A stretch of DNA of 64,000 nucleotides from Tridacna crocea (GCA_943736015.1 OX031058.1:14161001-14225000), one strand, 5' to 3'; shown: positions 1-11,395, counted from the first letter of the stretch. Program-made: numbers and translations. The notes: generated by a model not told the origin, from the sequence alone.

Positions 1-1490
1 CCAATGTGTGTCCAACATACAAATCAGGTGATGCATCTCTTCTTTCCAGTTATAGGACTGTTTCATTTTTGAGTAATATTGAAAAGTGTTTGGAAAGAAT
101 TATGTTTAAACATGTTTACAACTATCTAAAGGACATCGATTTCTTTACAATTTGGCAGTCTGGTTTCATGCCAGGTGACTAAACCGTTAACCACGTAGGT
201 TGTCTCTATAACCGCATTTATAAAGCCTTGGATGATGGTTTGCAATTCAGAGTTTTATTTTTTGATATAGGTAAAGCACTTGACAAAGTTTGGAATAAAG
301 GTTTACTCTTTTAGCTTAAGAAAGCAGGGATTCGTGGAAAGTTATTATCTTGGTTTTCCAATTACTTTTCTTATCGTTGTCAAAGGGTTATTTTGCCTGG
401 CGGTGTTTCAACTTAAAGTCATGTACAAACCGGTGTCCTCCAAGTTTATATACTCGGACCTCTCCTATTTTTAGTTTACATCAATGAAATAATCCGGACA
501 AAGTAGGAAGAGACATCGACAAAATTAATCAATGGGCTAAGAAATGGTTGGTCAAGTTTAATCCATCTAAATCTCAATCCTTAATTTCTCGTAAACGTTC
601 CAAGCAAAATCACCCAGGTCTGTTTATGTCAAATGTAGAAATACCGTCTGATACCAGTCATAACATTCGGGATTCTTTCTCCCCAATAACGGTTCTTGGG
701 ACATTCACGTTAGTAAAACTATTGAAAAAGCCTGGAAAAGGATTGGGATCATTCGGCATCTAAAACGCGTCCAATCGTCTTTCTCATCAAATTATTTACT
801 TTTCATTTATCAGGCCTATCCTTGGATATGGTGATGTTGCACGGGACAACTTTTCTCAGGGCCTGAAAAATCAAACGGATAAAGTTCAAAATGAAGCAGC
901 TCGCATAGTAACAGGCTGTACCAAATTAACTGCTCTCCTTGATTTATAACATGAAACTGAGAAACGTTTAACCAAAGAGGGCGAAAACACAAACTGATTC
1001 TCTTTTATAAGATATCCAACAGAATGAATCCTAACTATCATAATACTCTTGTTCCTCAGACAGTTGCAGAGTCATAATCTCGAAGACCAAATAACTTGCG
1101 AATCATTGCTTGCAGAACCACTTTGTACAAAAATTCATTCTTGCCATCAGTGATCAATGATTGGAAATGCTTATCAGATGAAACGAAAAATGCCGGAACT
1201 TGTCTTCTTTTAAATATCGTTTAAATATTGATAAACCGAGACCAAACAAGCTTTATTTCTTTGAAGATAGAAAAACTCAAATCGTACATGTTAGGTTACG
1301 TAATAAGTGTAGTTGTCTTAATGAGCATTTGTACTTGAAAAATATAGTCCAGTCGCCCCTTTGTATACGCGGCTCTGTTGAATCAACATATCATTACTTC
1401 TTTGAATACCCATTTTACCAAGAATTAAGAATTAGTTTAAATGATGATTTAAGTACAATTACGAGAGTTACTCTCCAAGCCATCTGACTT
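1..1490 (+). pseudogene. Decayed non-LTR retrotransposon ORF2 (reverse transcriptase and C-terminal region)
   Basis: Three-frame reading gives ordered reverse-transcriptase blocks: a thumb/finger stretch with an LERIMFKHVYNYL-like segment near 90-125, the catalytic block A as FFDIGKALDKVW near 258-295, a damaged PQGSVLGPLLF equivalent (GVLQVYILGPLLF) near 430-470, and a WAKKWLVKFNPSKS block near 535-575. A C-terminal region typical of LINE ORF2 follows (positions about 1085-1487), with an HYFFEYPFYQELR segment in which cysteines of the usual C..C...H...C motif are partly replaced. Several stops and frameshifts break it, so it is dead. The 5' part lies outside the window. The block order and spacing resemble the intact element at the right edge, suggesting a related clade, but not recent identity. 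Confidence 0.85.
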
Positions 1491-3492
1491 AAATTAATAA
1501 TAGAGTTTTTTTCCTTCTTTGGATGTGAAAATCATGCTTCCAAAAAGCTATTTAAATGCTTATATCTAAAAAAGTAACTGCGTGTCCTGTTATTGACAGC
1601 ATCCAATATCTATTGATATGTGATGGTCATGGAGGAAAACAATTGTTTGTGAAAAATACCTCCTTCGTTTCCCCAGTTAAACACTCTACACCAATCAGCT
1701 TATTTCTCTGTTCTAGTTTCATGGCCAACTTTATCATGCAAATCAAACCCGGTAACTGTTATTTGACCGCTATGTAAGCCAGTTAAATTATGAGAGTTTG
1801 ATCCCTTTTGGCCGTGAAATCGATCACATATGGATTGATATATTGACTGGCGATCTCTGCAAACCCTTTGCACTTATAATCCGAATTTCGCGCTTCGAGT
1901 GTAGAGGGTTCAATTTATTGGAAAACAACACTGCGGGATATTTGGTGTTGTAAATTACTGGGGTACCAAAACTTGTAGGATTTGTTTTCCTTTCAGGTCT
2001 TACAATTTGATCTACCTCAAATTTTACCGAAAGCACGCGTTTTAAAAATTCTGGTCAGCTATAGAAATGCTATTAACCAGCATTTGCTCTTTTTCAACCA
2101 ATGTTGTCATGCCTTAATTGATACAAATTGAATAATTTGTGCCATATTTATTGTTTTGTCTACAACTGCTTTAAATATTGGGGCAGTCATACATTGCCAG
2201 TTCCTGAAGAGTTAAAAAAAGAAAAATATCCGCAGTACAAGTTTCTTATGATGAGACTAAAGCCGGGGGAGGAGCGCGACACGAACGCTCGAAATGTAAC
2301 AGCAAGCACATATGTTTACTGCATCTTTGGAATTTTATCTCTGATTTTTTCATCATAATTTTGAATTCAATCTCTGATATTTTTATTGATTTATCAACAA
2401 AAATGGTACAATAGTAAAAATACTTCGGTAGGATATATTTCTGAATAACTACCCACAAAGTTAAGGATATTATGAAGAGGCTTCTCTTGTTATAATGTTT
2501 TCGAAAACATTAATTTCCAACCTGTAGCATAGAGCTATTACATAGTCAGCAGACTGCATTTTATTGTAATTGTTTTGCATAGCATCGTCACAAATACATG
2601 TACGTACATGTATATTAGGCTGGGGAAAGTGTGGTGGTAGATCAGACCACACGGGTATCGTCTGATCTATCATAAACAAACCAACCGTTAACAAATTGTA
2701 CTTTTTAACCTTTATGTTCAATAGGTCAGTTCTATTTAAAATAATTTCGTCATTTTTAGAAGAAGTCAGTGGTTTTGTGAGCACACGGTAAACATAAATC
2801 AGCCAGCACAATATTGTTGGAAAATCAAAATTATCTTCAAGGAAGTTAGAAAGCTTATTTATTGTTCTTTAATATGGCGTAGTTTTCAGTCATTTAGAAA
2901 ATACATCTTTTACACTTTTTTAAAGTAACTATCGTATTTTCTTTCTTTTTCCCTGATCGTTTGCATTGTGCCGGAGTTCTCCGATGATGACCGAGTCTCA
3001 CTGTTAGATAAGACGCCTATATCGGGTATCTTGATTGGTGTTACGTAATGGTATACATTGATACATTTATACGGGGTAATCGGAAAGAAAGTATCAGGAA
3101 AAAAATCAGACTTCTTTAGGGAGAGAAACTATATAAGCTTTGATGCTTTCGTTTCAATCCTTTTCGCAATATGTTGTTGTAAATGAATGATGTTAGTATA
3201 TTGAATAAATCCAAATTATTTATATTGAATAAATTAAAACTAAATGTTTAAGCTAAGATCAGACTTTTTTTATGAGATTGTTTATAAAGATTTAAAGTCA
3301 AGTGTAACAATATTTTGTATAAGAAGTCCAATTTGCCGCCTTCTCTCTTGCGCTCTTTACCTGCAAATGTGTGATGATTAATGCATTTTCAAAAGTATTT
3401 TATGGCGACAGCTCACATATTCAAATTTCCTCGCTATTTTCAATCTGATCACATGTATTTTCTCCCTCTCATGTGTTTTCAAAAGTCAATAA
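1491..3492. other. AT-rich intergenic stretch, no gene recognised
   Basis: Only short open frames without recognisable domains or convincing splice sites occur here. One minus-strand frame at 1824-2036 and one plus-strand frame at 2128-2358 look like chance. I see no RNA gene. Confidence 0.5.
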
Positions 3493-3740
3493 TTTAAAAC
3501 CTTTTCCCATAGGGAGAACTTTTTGATTTCACCAACTTTTAAAAAAAAGCAATTTCAGAAAATAAATCAAATGTAGCTCAAATGATATTTTTCACTTTAA
3601 AAGAGTTAAAAAACATTGTAGGAAAAGGAAACAATACTGGATATTGGTATTTCTCCTTTTCTCACAATGTTTACAAAAGGTTTTATGCAGGACCGTTGAA
3701 ATTCGGGAGTGTGCTGTACGGGTCACATTAATACTCCCAA
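3493..3740. repeat. Diverged copy of the TTAA-type palindromic MITE
   Basis: The central palindrome is clear: AAAACATTGTAGGAAAAGGA at about 3609-3628 and its inverted partner ending near 3680 (CTCCTTTTCTCACAATGTTT). A terminal-like ACCTTTTCCC lies near 3500. The outer right end is not well preserved. The copy belongs to the family best preserved at 40570-40789. Confidence 0.6.
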
Positions 3741-3849
3741 AAAGCAAATTGTTTTCTGCTGATTTCAGTCACATATTCATATTGCAACGTCAATTTTTTT
3801 TAAGTCAAAAGAATTTCGACACATAAAATAAAACCGATTCGGCCCAGGA

Positions 3850-5290
3850 TCAGACTGCTTGTTTTGTACAGTTTGTTACTGGTCAGTTGATTGCATAATT
3901 ATTATAATGATCCAACAGTACAACAAATTCAATCTTCTTTAGAAATAAAGAAAAAAAAAATACAATTTAAAGAAATTTATGCTAATTAAATTGAAATTAT
4001 TTTCCGAGAAAGAATTAAAAAAGACGATACTGGGAAGATAATGGTTTTTACAAATCTCTTAAAAGTTTTCAATGATGCAAATAATATACACGTACATGTA
4101 TAAAAATGATAAATACAGTCATTATATATTTGGACAATGTGTAAAAACAGGATCCAGGTTTAACAAAACAATACAGACAAGGTTATCATGTCATCAGTTC
4201 TTATCTTCCCTTTATCCGTTGCTAAATCTTTTCACCCAGTCTTAAAATCTCACTTAGCTCGATACAGCATTTTTTATACAAAAATTAACGATAGTGCCGT
4301 TTTTAAACTAAAATGGACGCAAGATCTCAATTTAACAAATGTAAACGAATACTTTGATCATAATCACAACAAAACATAGAATACTTCAAGACGTTATAGA
4401 TTTTTTTCTTGCAATTCATTTTTATGTTATTTAGCGTCAAAAACAGCGCAAGAGCAAATTTCTGAAACCTTTCTATAGAAATAAGAAGGAGAATGGGTCA
4501 GTAACTTTAAATCAAAATGGACGCAACTTCCCATTTTGCTATAGTAATGAAAATTATATTGAAGTAAAGTAAAGATATTATAGAATACTTCAAGACGTTA
4601 TATATTTTAATCATTTTAGAAGAAAAATGTGTTTTAGTCGATCAAAAAATTTTCCCTTCTGAATCCTATATGACAGGCCGTTATCGCAAATCCTTTCGGA
4701 CCAGATAATCGATAAGTTCCAAGGAGAGTAACTCTTGCTCGACCTGCAGCTGAAAGTTGGGGATGTTCCCAAGGTTTTCTCTCAATAGTTATCAAAATAC
4801 CGTTATTATTTTTTATTACGTTATCAACCTTTAACTGTGAACCTTGAATTTTAAAGAACAATATAGTTTTGATTCCGTTCTGATCCCTTTCGTCAGTAAT
4901 GTTCGTTATTCGATTGAATTGTCTTCAAATATTTGCAATTAATTGATGAATAAAATATGCTTAAACTAAAAGTTCTGCCCCGAACTCTTTCATGGTCTGG
5001 GATAAAACACGCTCTTGCAGATTACCAAAATATCTGTGAGCACAGCTTTTCTCTCTGGATAATTCAATTTGCTTGCAAATGTATGTCTACGATCTGTGGA
5101 AAGTTGATATCTGAAAAACATCATAGTGTCCGCCTTAATACTCGTGGCTTAGTTGAAACACGCACCGTTTCCTGATTTGCTGTCAGGGTCTCTTGACATA
5201 TATATATGAGGACAAATAAAGAATATGCAGATCAGTACTGTAATTATCTCAACTATTACTTGAATACTGCAAAATGGATGCATGTTGTAG
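3850..5290. other. AT-rich stretch, no gene recognised
   Basis: Two similar segments, ending near 4395 and 4605, share AATACTTCAAGACGTTATA and ATGGACGCAA, a short local duplication. A 75-residue minus-strand frame at 4634-4861 has no domain I recognise. Confidence 0.4.
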
Positions 5291-5294
5291 GCAA

Positions 5295-5454
5295 ATCAAT
5301 GCCGTTGTGTCCGTGAGTGAGCTAGAGCGTCGGCCTCTCAAACATAAGGTCCTGAGTTTGATACCCGAGATCGGTTGTCAACCTTGGAATTTTTCATTTG
5401 TCCACATATTCGGCGCGAGTACTGGTGTAGTTCCAAGACAGCAGAATCGAGAGA
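5295..5454 (+). repeat. tRNA-derived SINE (single copy)
   Basis: A tRNA-like head lies at about 5303-5374. It has an A-box-like segment around GTGAGTGAGCTAGAGCG, then an anticodon-arm-like CGGCCTCTCAAACATAAGG, then a B box GAGTTTGATACCC close to the GGTTCGANTCC consensus. Unrelated non-tRNA sequence follows. The B box carries a C to T change and the acceptor stem does not close, so it is a SINE remnant and not a tRNA gene. Confidence 0.6.
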
Positions 5455-5840
5455 GATTAAGCCCCCGTCAAACTCAGACAAAGACCACAAAGACTGTACT
5501 GCGTTCTTCAGACTTGACAAACGGAGGGAAAACGGGATATAATGCAGGAAAAAAAAAACAGTTTTTCAAGTTACATGAAGTTCTTTGCTCTACCATGCCA
5601 CTGCCAGGATGTCACTATGTCTAACACGTCCGAGCTAAGTTGTATCGCACGCTTGATAAAGTATCATGTATGCACCACGTCCCTTGTGTTTTTGTTACGT
5701 TATTTTTAAGACCTTTCATTGCGCGTTTACTACGTTGTGACTGCGCCCTTCGTGATCTTATAAGTTCAAGTCCACGCACTCTCCGTTCTCATTCGTTTTG
5801 CAAGTTTTCTTAAGTGAACAACCCGCATAAAATTATAACA

Positions 5841-6005
5841 ATGCCTCCAAAAGGTCGTGGGAGAAGACTAAAAGGCCAGAAAATGGGCAGTGCTTTACAA
5901 CCTGGTCCCAGTGTTGACGCTTGTGCTGCCGGTATAACAGAACCACCAGCGCCTCCTGCAGAGCAGCTTGAAATTACCGAAGTCCGTGAGGGTAATAACA
6001 GTTGA
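5841..6005 (+). pseudogene. Short gag-like N-terminal ORF, unit 1
   Basis: The ORF has 54 codons starting at an ATG and opens with a basic MPPKGRGRR segment, followed by a Pro/Ala-rich part (EPPAPPAEQLEI). Basic N-termini of this sort are common at the start of gag-like proteins of retroelements, but there is no zinc knuckle or other domain. The homologous ORF at 6517-6644 shows the frame is shared between units. It is probably a truncated mobile-element leader and not a host gene. Confidence 0.4.
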
Positions 6006-6516
6006 AACATAAGTGAAAATTTGAGAATTTTGATGAAGCACTTGCACTAAATGGGTGGACGAACTTGCTGCAAGCGTACAATGGACGTGTTAATGCCTCT
6101 GTCACACTCGGACAAAGACACCAAAGACCGTACTGCGTTCTTAGAATTTGACAAACGCAGTGGAGAAAGAGATAAAACGCAAGAAAAAACAAGTTTTCAA
6201 GTTAGCTGTACATCTTTACTACGCCCCTGCCAGAATGTCACTGCGTCTTACACGTCCCGGCTAAGTTCTTTCGTGTGCTTGATAAAATAGGCACCACGTC
6301 CTTTTCTAAGTTTTGTCGCCCGCTTGATAAAATATGCACAACGTCCTTTGCGTTTTTATTACGTTCATTCTAAGACCTTTCAGATCGCACCACGCACTTT
6401 TTGCACGTATACTACGTTCTCACAGGGCCCTTCGTGATTTTATAAATCCGAGTCCACGTACCATCCGTTCTCATTCGGTCTGCAAGTTTTCTTGCATGAA
6501 CAACCCGCACAAAACT

Positions 6517-6644
6517 ATGCCTCTAAAAGGTCGTGGGAAAAAACCAAAACGGCTAGCATTTCACAACCTGGCCACTGTGTTGATGTTGGTGCTGCCGGTA
6601 TAGCAGAACCACCAGCATCATCGAGCGAGAACTTGCTGCTATAA
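6517..6644 (+). pseudogene. Short gag-like N-terminal ORF, unit 2, frameshifted
   Basis: It begins with MPLKGRGKK like the first copy, but the homologous downstream part (QPGHCVDVGAAGIAEPPA) is in another frame, so there is an indel near 6558. In the first frame it ends at 6603. The comparison with 5841-6005 is the evidence for the frameshift. Confidence 0.4.
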
Positions 6645-6704
6645 CAAGCGTGTTAAGCACCGAACGAACATGTAACAAACCTAGTTTTATGCACGTATCT
6701 TTGC

Positions 6705-7236
6705 CTTTGCGTTTGTCTGGAATACTGTTTTTTTCCCGTGAAAATTCCTAAGTCCAAGGCCCGTAATTTCGTTAAAAATCAGTAGACCGGAACGAAATTC
6801 AAACTTGATCTGTTAGTCATGGGGGTTCAGGAAAAAAGTCTGGAAAACTGTTTTTTCCGTGAAAATTTCTAAGTCCAAGGCCCGTATTTTCGTTAAAAAT
6901 CAGTTGACCGGAATTAAACTGAACTTGATCTGTAAGTCATAGTGGTTGACTTATCCTCCAAAAATCAGCTCAATATCTCCCAGCTTTTAGAAAAAAAGTC
7001 TGAATAACTTTTTCCCGTGAAAATTACTAAATCCAAGGCCCGCAATTTCGTTAAAAATCAATAGACCGCAACAAAACTCGAACTTGATTTGTAAGTCATG
7101 GTGGTTGACCAACCTACCAAAAACTAGCGTTTAGAAAGAAAGTCCGGAAAACTGATTCGCCGGACTGACGGACAGACTGACAGAGGGACGGAGAGCAAAC
7201 CTAAAGTCCCCTTCTGCTTCGCCGATAGGGGACTAA
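6705..7236 (+). repeat. Tandem-core repeat element with terminal hairpin
   Basis: Three direct units of about 115-165 bp begin near 6722, 6848 and 7008. They share CCGTGAAAATT.CTAA.TCCAAGGCCCG and a later GACCG.AA..AA.CT segment. A TCCG/GACGGAC-rich stretch follows near 7160-7195, and the end is a hairpin, GTCCCC...GGGGAC, at about 7209-7231. The same architecture (tandem core, GACGGAC stretch, hairpin) recurs at 12467, 24879 and 26075. In bivalves such elements have been described as pearl-like or Helentron-like. I assign the class by architecture only. Confidence 0.6.
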
Positions 7237-7526
7237 TAACACATATATCCTCACTTTGACCTGTGAACTTGTCAAAGGAGGTCTCTCAACATGGTGAAAT
7301 ACAGAGCTTTATATTTATGATAGTATTGTTTTAATTCTTCACAAACACATAGACACACAATAGTATTGACGGATCAGGTTAGTCATCGTCCTCTGAACTG
7401 CTAAACCCAAGCTCGCGTAGCAGCTTTGGCACCTTCCTTGTTCGAAATTTCTGATACATTAGGCCAGATGATGTTGGCGGATGATGTACGGGTATGCATC
7501 TTTTTGCATGTGTTCGTCGATCACTA

Positions 7527-7950
7527 GTATCCCGTCATCTTCGCAAGCCAAGGTTACGATCACTACGTGGATCTTACCTTGGCGGACTGAGCCCGATTTC
7601 GAGATTCCTGCAATTCGCCCTCTATTGGATGCTGGTTATAACCCCCCCCTTTACATAATATTTCTGAAAGCCAATGTAATATCGTTTTACAAATCGCTTA
7701 CGAACACACATGAAGCGATAAGCAGACATCAACGTGGGTTTCCATGTTTACCTTCTATTCGAAAGGTAGCGACGATGTTCTATTTTTATCAAAAATGAAA
7801 TGCTACCAGCGATTTCATTCGTTGCAGTTAGAGCTGGTTGCATCCAATGAAAAAACGTATGTAAAGGTGTGAATGTAAAAGTCAAGCTCGATCCGCCAAG
7901 CGTAGAGTAACGGTAGTGAATCGTCAGTATTGGCTTGCGAAGATGGTATC
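7527..7950. repeat. Foldback element (about 120-bp imperfect inverted arms)
   Basis: The left arm 7527-7647 and right arm 7826-7950 are inverted copies. They share ATCTTCGCAAGCCAA, GATCACTAC / GATTCACTAC, CTTGGCGGA and TATTGGATGC / CATTGGATGC in the same order when the right arm is reverse complemented. The loop of about 180 bp holds no ORF of note. It is most likely a MITE. Confidence 0.65.
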
Positions 7951-8450
7951 CCGTAGGCGTTGGAGGATCTGTGAAAGATACACATTTTTCACGACTGTAA
8001 ATTTCTAGATTTTCATTTTTTATTATGTCAACGGTAAATTCTGAAAAATTAGGTACATAACACAAATTTAATTGATTGACTATAAAGTATTGAACGCCGC
8101 TTTCTAAATTATTTCAGTTATCGCGGTAGCTAGAGCACCTATCCATGCGTGAATTTCTTTTGACAATGATCAGCAGCCAGAGTGGATTGAAACCTGTCGC
8201 AGTGAATATAATCAGTCCTCGAACAGCCATTGGCTGAGCTGCGTGTTCAAAGAGTAATAAAAAGACAAAATCAGACTCGTCCTGAACCAGGGTATAGACC
8301 CTTCTACGAAACGACAGATTTATTTTTTGTTTCAGCTATGACCAAACCATGTGACAAATATATATGATGCGTATAACGTTAACGCAAATAATATATGGGG
8401 GTGAAGGGATGAAACGCTATATATATCTCAATGCATTTGAAGTGCTTTCG
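7951..8450. other. Intergenic stretch without recognised features
   Basis: A minus-strand segment at 7975-8050 has an acceptor-like CTAATTTTTCAG followed by a short open frame, but its phase does not fit the neighbouring gene and no domain is visible. Nothing else was seen. Confidence 0.35.
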
Positions 8451-8759
8451 TTAGTCTGTTTGTTCCATATCCTCGGAATGTTCCAAGTCAGAATCTTGGT
8501 CCTGGTAGTGGACACTCCTTTTGTGACGTAGCATATTATCTCTCCTTTTAAATTGTTTAGCGCATATATCGCATGCGTTTATATCGACGATTTGTGTGAC
8601 ACTGATAAGGAGGCGGAGGAGTCACCTCTAAAATCCAGATTTGTCTATTTGTGAGATGTGACGCTTTTGGGGAAATGGTGATTTTTCGGCATCAACTTGC
8701 TCACGTCGCTGTAGTTCAACTGTAACCGGTAAGTCTTCTTCTCGTGTTTTCTTTCGAGT
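8451..8759 (-). pseudogene. C2H2 zinc-finger terminal exon with two in-frame stops
   Basis: On the minus strand a pyrimidine-rich tract ends in ACACAG at 8760, an acceptor. The frame that follows has coding character: a basic/acidic segment (KKTREEDLPVTVELQRRE) and then a complete C2H2 finger, CDICAKQFKRRDNMLRHKRS followed by VH, with spacing C-X2-C-X12-H-X4-H. An acidic tail runs to a stop at 8451-8453. Between the two parts sit TAG at 8628-8630 and TGA at 8622-8624 in the same frame. A second acceptor-like CTTATCAG at 8602-8604 could restart the finger exon, but the implied intron would be implausibly short. A degenerated last exon of a zinc-finger gene is the simplest reading. The partner protein is not recognised. 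Confidence 0.55.
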
Positions 8760-9061
8760 CTGTGTTTTAATGGGTGAGTGCGGTTGTAAAAGTAATATAA
8801 AGATAAAAAGTGATGTGAAAGTTTATGTGTCATGTTACGAACTCTGTGACAACTTATGGTGAAAGAATACAGATTAAACCACAGGTTACACTGACTCTAT
8901 ACAAACCACTTACATGTAAGACATGGTTGGAAAGTGTTCTTACTAGAATACATGCCGATCCAAAGAAAATGTATACATCACGATGTCTTTTCTAGATTCA
9001 TTACAGGGAACATGCTCGCTTTTAACATTAACTGTTCACACGATCTATATGAATTACTTAC

Positions 9062-9291
9062 ATGGTCCGTTGGCACAAATATCATGTATCTGGACTGACC
9101 GAGGACTGTTGCTATTCTCTGATCGACATCTGTCTAGACTATCACCACATAGTCTTGTATAGACCAGAGAAGCTAATACATCGTGTGGTGGCACCGACTC
9201 AAGCAAACATTCTCGTAGAAGAGTACTCATAAAATTGGAGTATTCCATTCTGCTAATCTTTTTTGGATCGCATGTCAGGCGTAGTTTCCAG
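9062..9291 (-). CDS. Cysteine-rich ectodomain gene, copy A, exon 2
   Basis: This is an internal exon on the minus strand, bounded by acceptor TTCATGTAG (9292-9293) and donor GTAAGT (from 9061 downwards). It begins by completing a serine codon split after exon 1 (AG|C), so the phase fits the exon at 18046-18568. The peptide starts SWKLRLTC, has a leucine/proline segment (LLRECLLESVPPHDVL) and ends DICANGPC with one base left over. The homologous exon at 46292-46512 has the same boundaries and phase and is about 55-60% identical by eye. The 3-residue length difference falls in the variable Ser/Asn stretch. W-K-L-R-V/L-T-C followed by further cysteines is, to my knowledge, part of the extracellular region of mollusc secretin-like receptors. 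No later exon of copy A was found at lower coordinates. Confidence 0.75.
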
Positions 9292-9917
9292 CTACATGAA
9301 TAAGTGAAATAGCGACAGTTATTTTTAAGAAGAATACTAGTATTAAGTAATGTATACAGTCATGTGTAGATTGCTTATCAAAAATTAGACTGACAGAGTG
9401 TCTGACATACAAAGAATTTACAATAGTACAGACTGTAACAAGCAGTTATTGTGAAAATAGAATTTCATGAACAAATCTGCAGCAGACTGACAAAGCTGAA
9501 CCATAACATGTCATTGGTCCTCCTTGTCACTGCGGTTAACGGTTCCAATCTGTATTCCGAAAACCAGTGATAATTCGCCGCTTGCGAATTAACTGTTCCT
9601 TTATAATGGTATATGGGGAATGGGAACCATCCTTCTACATTGTACACCATATAAATTGTATGATATAGGAATGAGGATATGCAATTTAGGACTATTAAAC
9701 ACAACCTAGCAAAAACACATATAAAGTCCTTAAGAATTAAAAAATGAAAGATTTATAAGCGAAATAAAAAGATGGATCCTCCCAGATTTACAAAAAAATC
9801 ACTTAATCACATGAAAAAAAAGAAAGGTCTACCCAATTTTTCATAATTTTCTTTTTTTTTTTTTACAGTTGATTTATAAGCCTTTTTGATACAAAAGTTT
9901 TGACAACAGTTTGTATT

Positions 9918-10124
9918 CTTACGAACGAAGTCCGTAACAAAGAAACAAATGAATAAATGCATGGCAGAAATAAGGATCGGAGCGGGATTCGAACTCCGAA
10001 CTCCCGGACGCAAAGCCAATACCCTAACCACTGAGCCAAAGAGATATCTCTCTGACGCAGTAGCCAGGTATTGTATTTAAATCGGGAGTGCATGCCATGC
10101 AGGAAGGAGTGGTCTCCCGTAACA
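9918..10124 (-). repeat. tRNA-derived SINE, copy 1
   Basis: A 207-bp unit on the minus strand, starting TGTTACGGGAGACC and ending GTTACGGACTTCGTTCGTAAG. It contains an A box TGGCTCAGTGGTTAGGG and a B box GAGTTCGAATCCC, with about 35 bp between them, as expected for an internal pol III promoter. It is nearly identical to copy 2 at 10242-10448 and related to copy 3 at 40959-41164. A 5' extension of about 70 bp precedes the tRNA-like head. Confidence 0.85.
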
Positions 10125-10241
10125 CACCCCCTCTTAAAGTCATCATTTATTGATGACTCAAAGCCTTATTAGGCAGGAAGTCCGATTTTGGACAACAAAT
10201 GGGATTAATGGCTCAATGGCCAATCCCGGACGAGCCCCCAT

Positions 10242-10448
10242 CTTACGAACGAAGTCCGTAACAAAGAAACAAATGAATAAATGCATGGCAGAAATAAGGA
10301 TCGGAGCGGGATTCGAACTCCGAACTCCCGGACGCAAAGCCAATACCCTAACCACTGAGCCAAAGAGATATCTCTCTGACGCAGTAGCCAGGTATTGTAT
10401 TTAAATCGGGAGTGCATGCCATGCTGGAAGGAGTGGTCTCCCGTAACA
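10242..10448 (-). repeat. tRNA-derived SINE, copy 2
   Basis: A second 207-bp unit in the same orientation, separated from copy 1 by 117 bp that do not resemble the SINE. Only about one base difference from copy 1 is evident (CATGCTGG against CATGCAGG). Such identity suggests a very recent duplication or conversion rather than two old insertions. Confidence 0.85.
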
Positions 10449-11264
10449 GTATATCATCAATTGTTTATTTTTACATTAAACGTTTCTAAATGTACATTTG
10501 AAGATAAAAGAGAAGAATATTCCTTGCATTGGTAGGAGTTGTAGTCTATGAAGAAGGTCTAATATTGATATTGAGATCTGATTAAACGGTAGGTATGATC
10601 TTTTGTAAAATTTGAGATAATTATTTAAACTTTAGACAGCACCAAAGTAAATGTTCCACTGTGTCCTGTTATTTATCATAAGTATTTCGAAGTTCAAAAG
10701 GACCCCCTGAATTATGAAAAAATCTTTAAAAAAAAAAATTAGTTATTATACTGAAAAAATGTATAGTAAATAATATTACCTTTACGTATTGTGAGTGAAA
10801 TTTTCAGATGTTTTTTTATGGCTCCAAGACAAAATATTGCAGATTAGACACCATACAAGCGAACATTGGACAGTGTATTTTACACTTCGAAGATTTGTGT
10901 GAAAGTGAGGAAAACCTCTCAAAAATCAAATGAAAGTATGGTGGTTTTGTTGGTTTGTAATGTTTACAAATATTTTCATATGTAGAGACACGTCTTTAAG
11001 TTATTTTTTCGCACTTCAACTGTTGTAAAATCTGAAAATATTAACGATGTCCTTTTTTTATATTTATTTGTTTCATAACTGAAAAAGGAATAAATACCAG
11101 GCTTAATGTTCCATTTTTTTTGTACTTATTTCGTTATTATTAGTAGTAGGATTTTTCAAATAACAGTCTTGGTATATATTTTGATCAAATGTAATTTGGT
11201 TATTTTGTTTAAATTTTCATTATTAGTAATTAATTTCAATAAAACAAACTCTGTAAGTTGTCTG
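10449..11264. other. AT-rich intronic sequence, nothing recognised
   Basis: Low-complexity AT-rich sequence without ORFs, RNA genes or clear repeats. Confidence 0.5.
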
Positions 11265-11395
11265 GTCAGGTGGCAGGGCACACTGAAACTTGTTCACGGC
11301 TGTGGCGAATCATGTCGCCTGGAACCTAAGGCAATTCGGGAACATGATTGGCCTTAGCCGTGAAAAAGTTATCCAAGAGTCCTGGCACCTGAACG
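11265..11395. repeat. Small palindromic MITE
   Basis: The left half (CTTGTTCACGGCTGTGGCGA, then ATCATGTCGCC) is the inverted copy of the right half (GGGAACATGATTGGCC, then TTAGCCGTGAAAAAGTT), framed by GGTCAGGTGGCAGG and CCTGGCACCTGAAC. Half-copies of the same palindrome occur at about 36732-36783 and 37195-37250. Confidence 0.65.

Larger units (their letters stand above)
5455..6655 (+). repeat. Imperfect tandem duplication (about 630-680 bp units) with gag-like leader ORF
   Basis: Two direct copies can be aligned by eye. ACTGCGTTCTT occurs near 5495 and 6129, ACACGTCC.GCTAAGTT near 5625 and 6250, CCCTTCGTGAT near 5748 and 6428, and AACAACCCGCA..AAA near 5818 and 6499. Each unit ends with a short ORF beginning MP.KGRG. 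The arrangement of promoter-like or leader sequence followed by a basic N-terminus resembles the 5' end of a retroelement, but no RT follows, so the class is open. The second copy carries an extra internal duplication of about 45 bp near 6285-6340. Confidence 0.65.

Noticed and set aside
9950-10060. A functional tRNA gene
   Set aside because: A and B boxes are good, but the acceptor stem does not close and a 5' extension and 3' body repeat with the unit, so it is a SINE.
10150-10404. Plus-strand ORF over the SINE copy and matching minus-strand frames near 9807-10093
   Set aside because: They are shadows of the tRNA-SINE units; identical frames occur in both copies because the DNA is duplicated.
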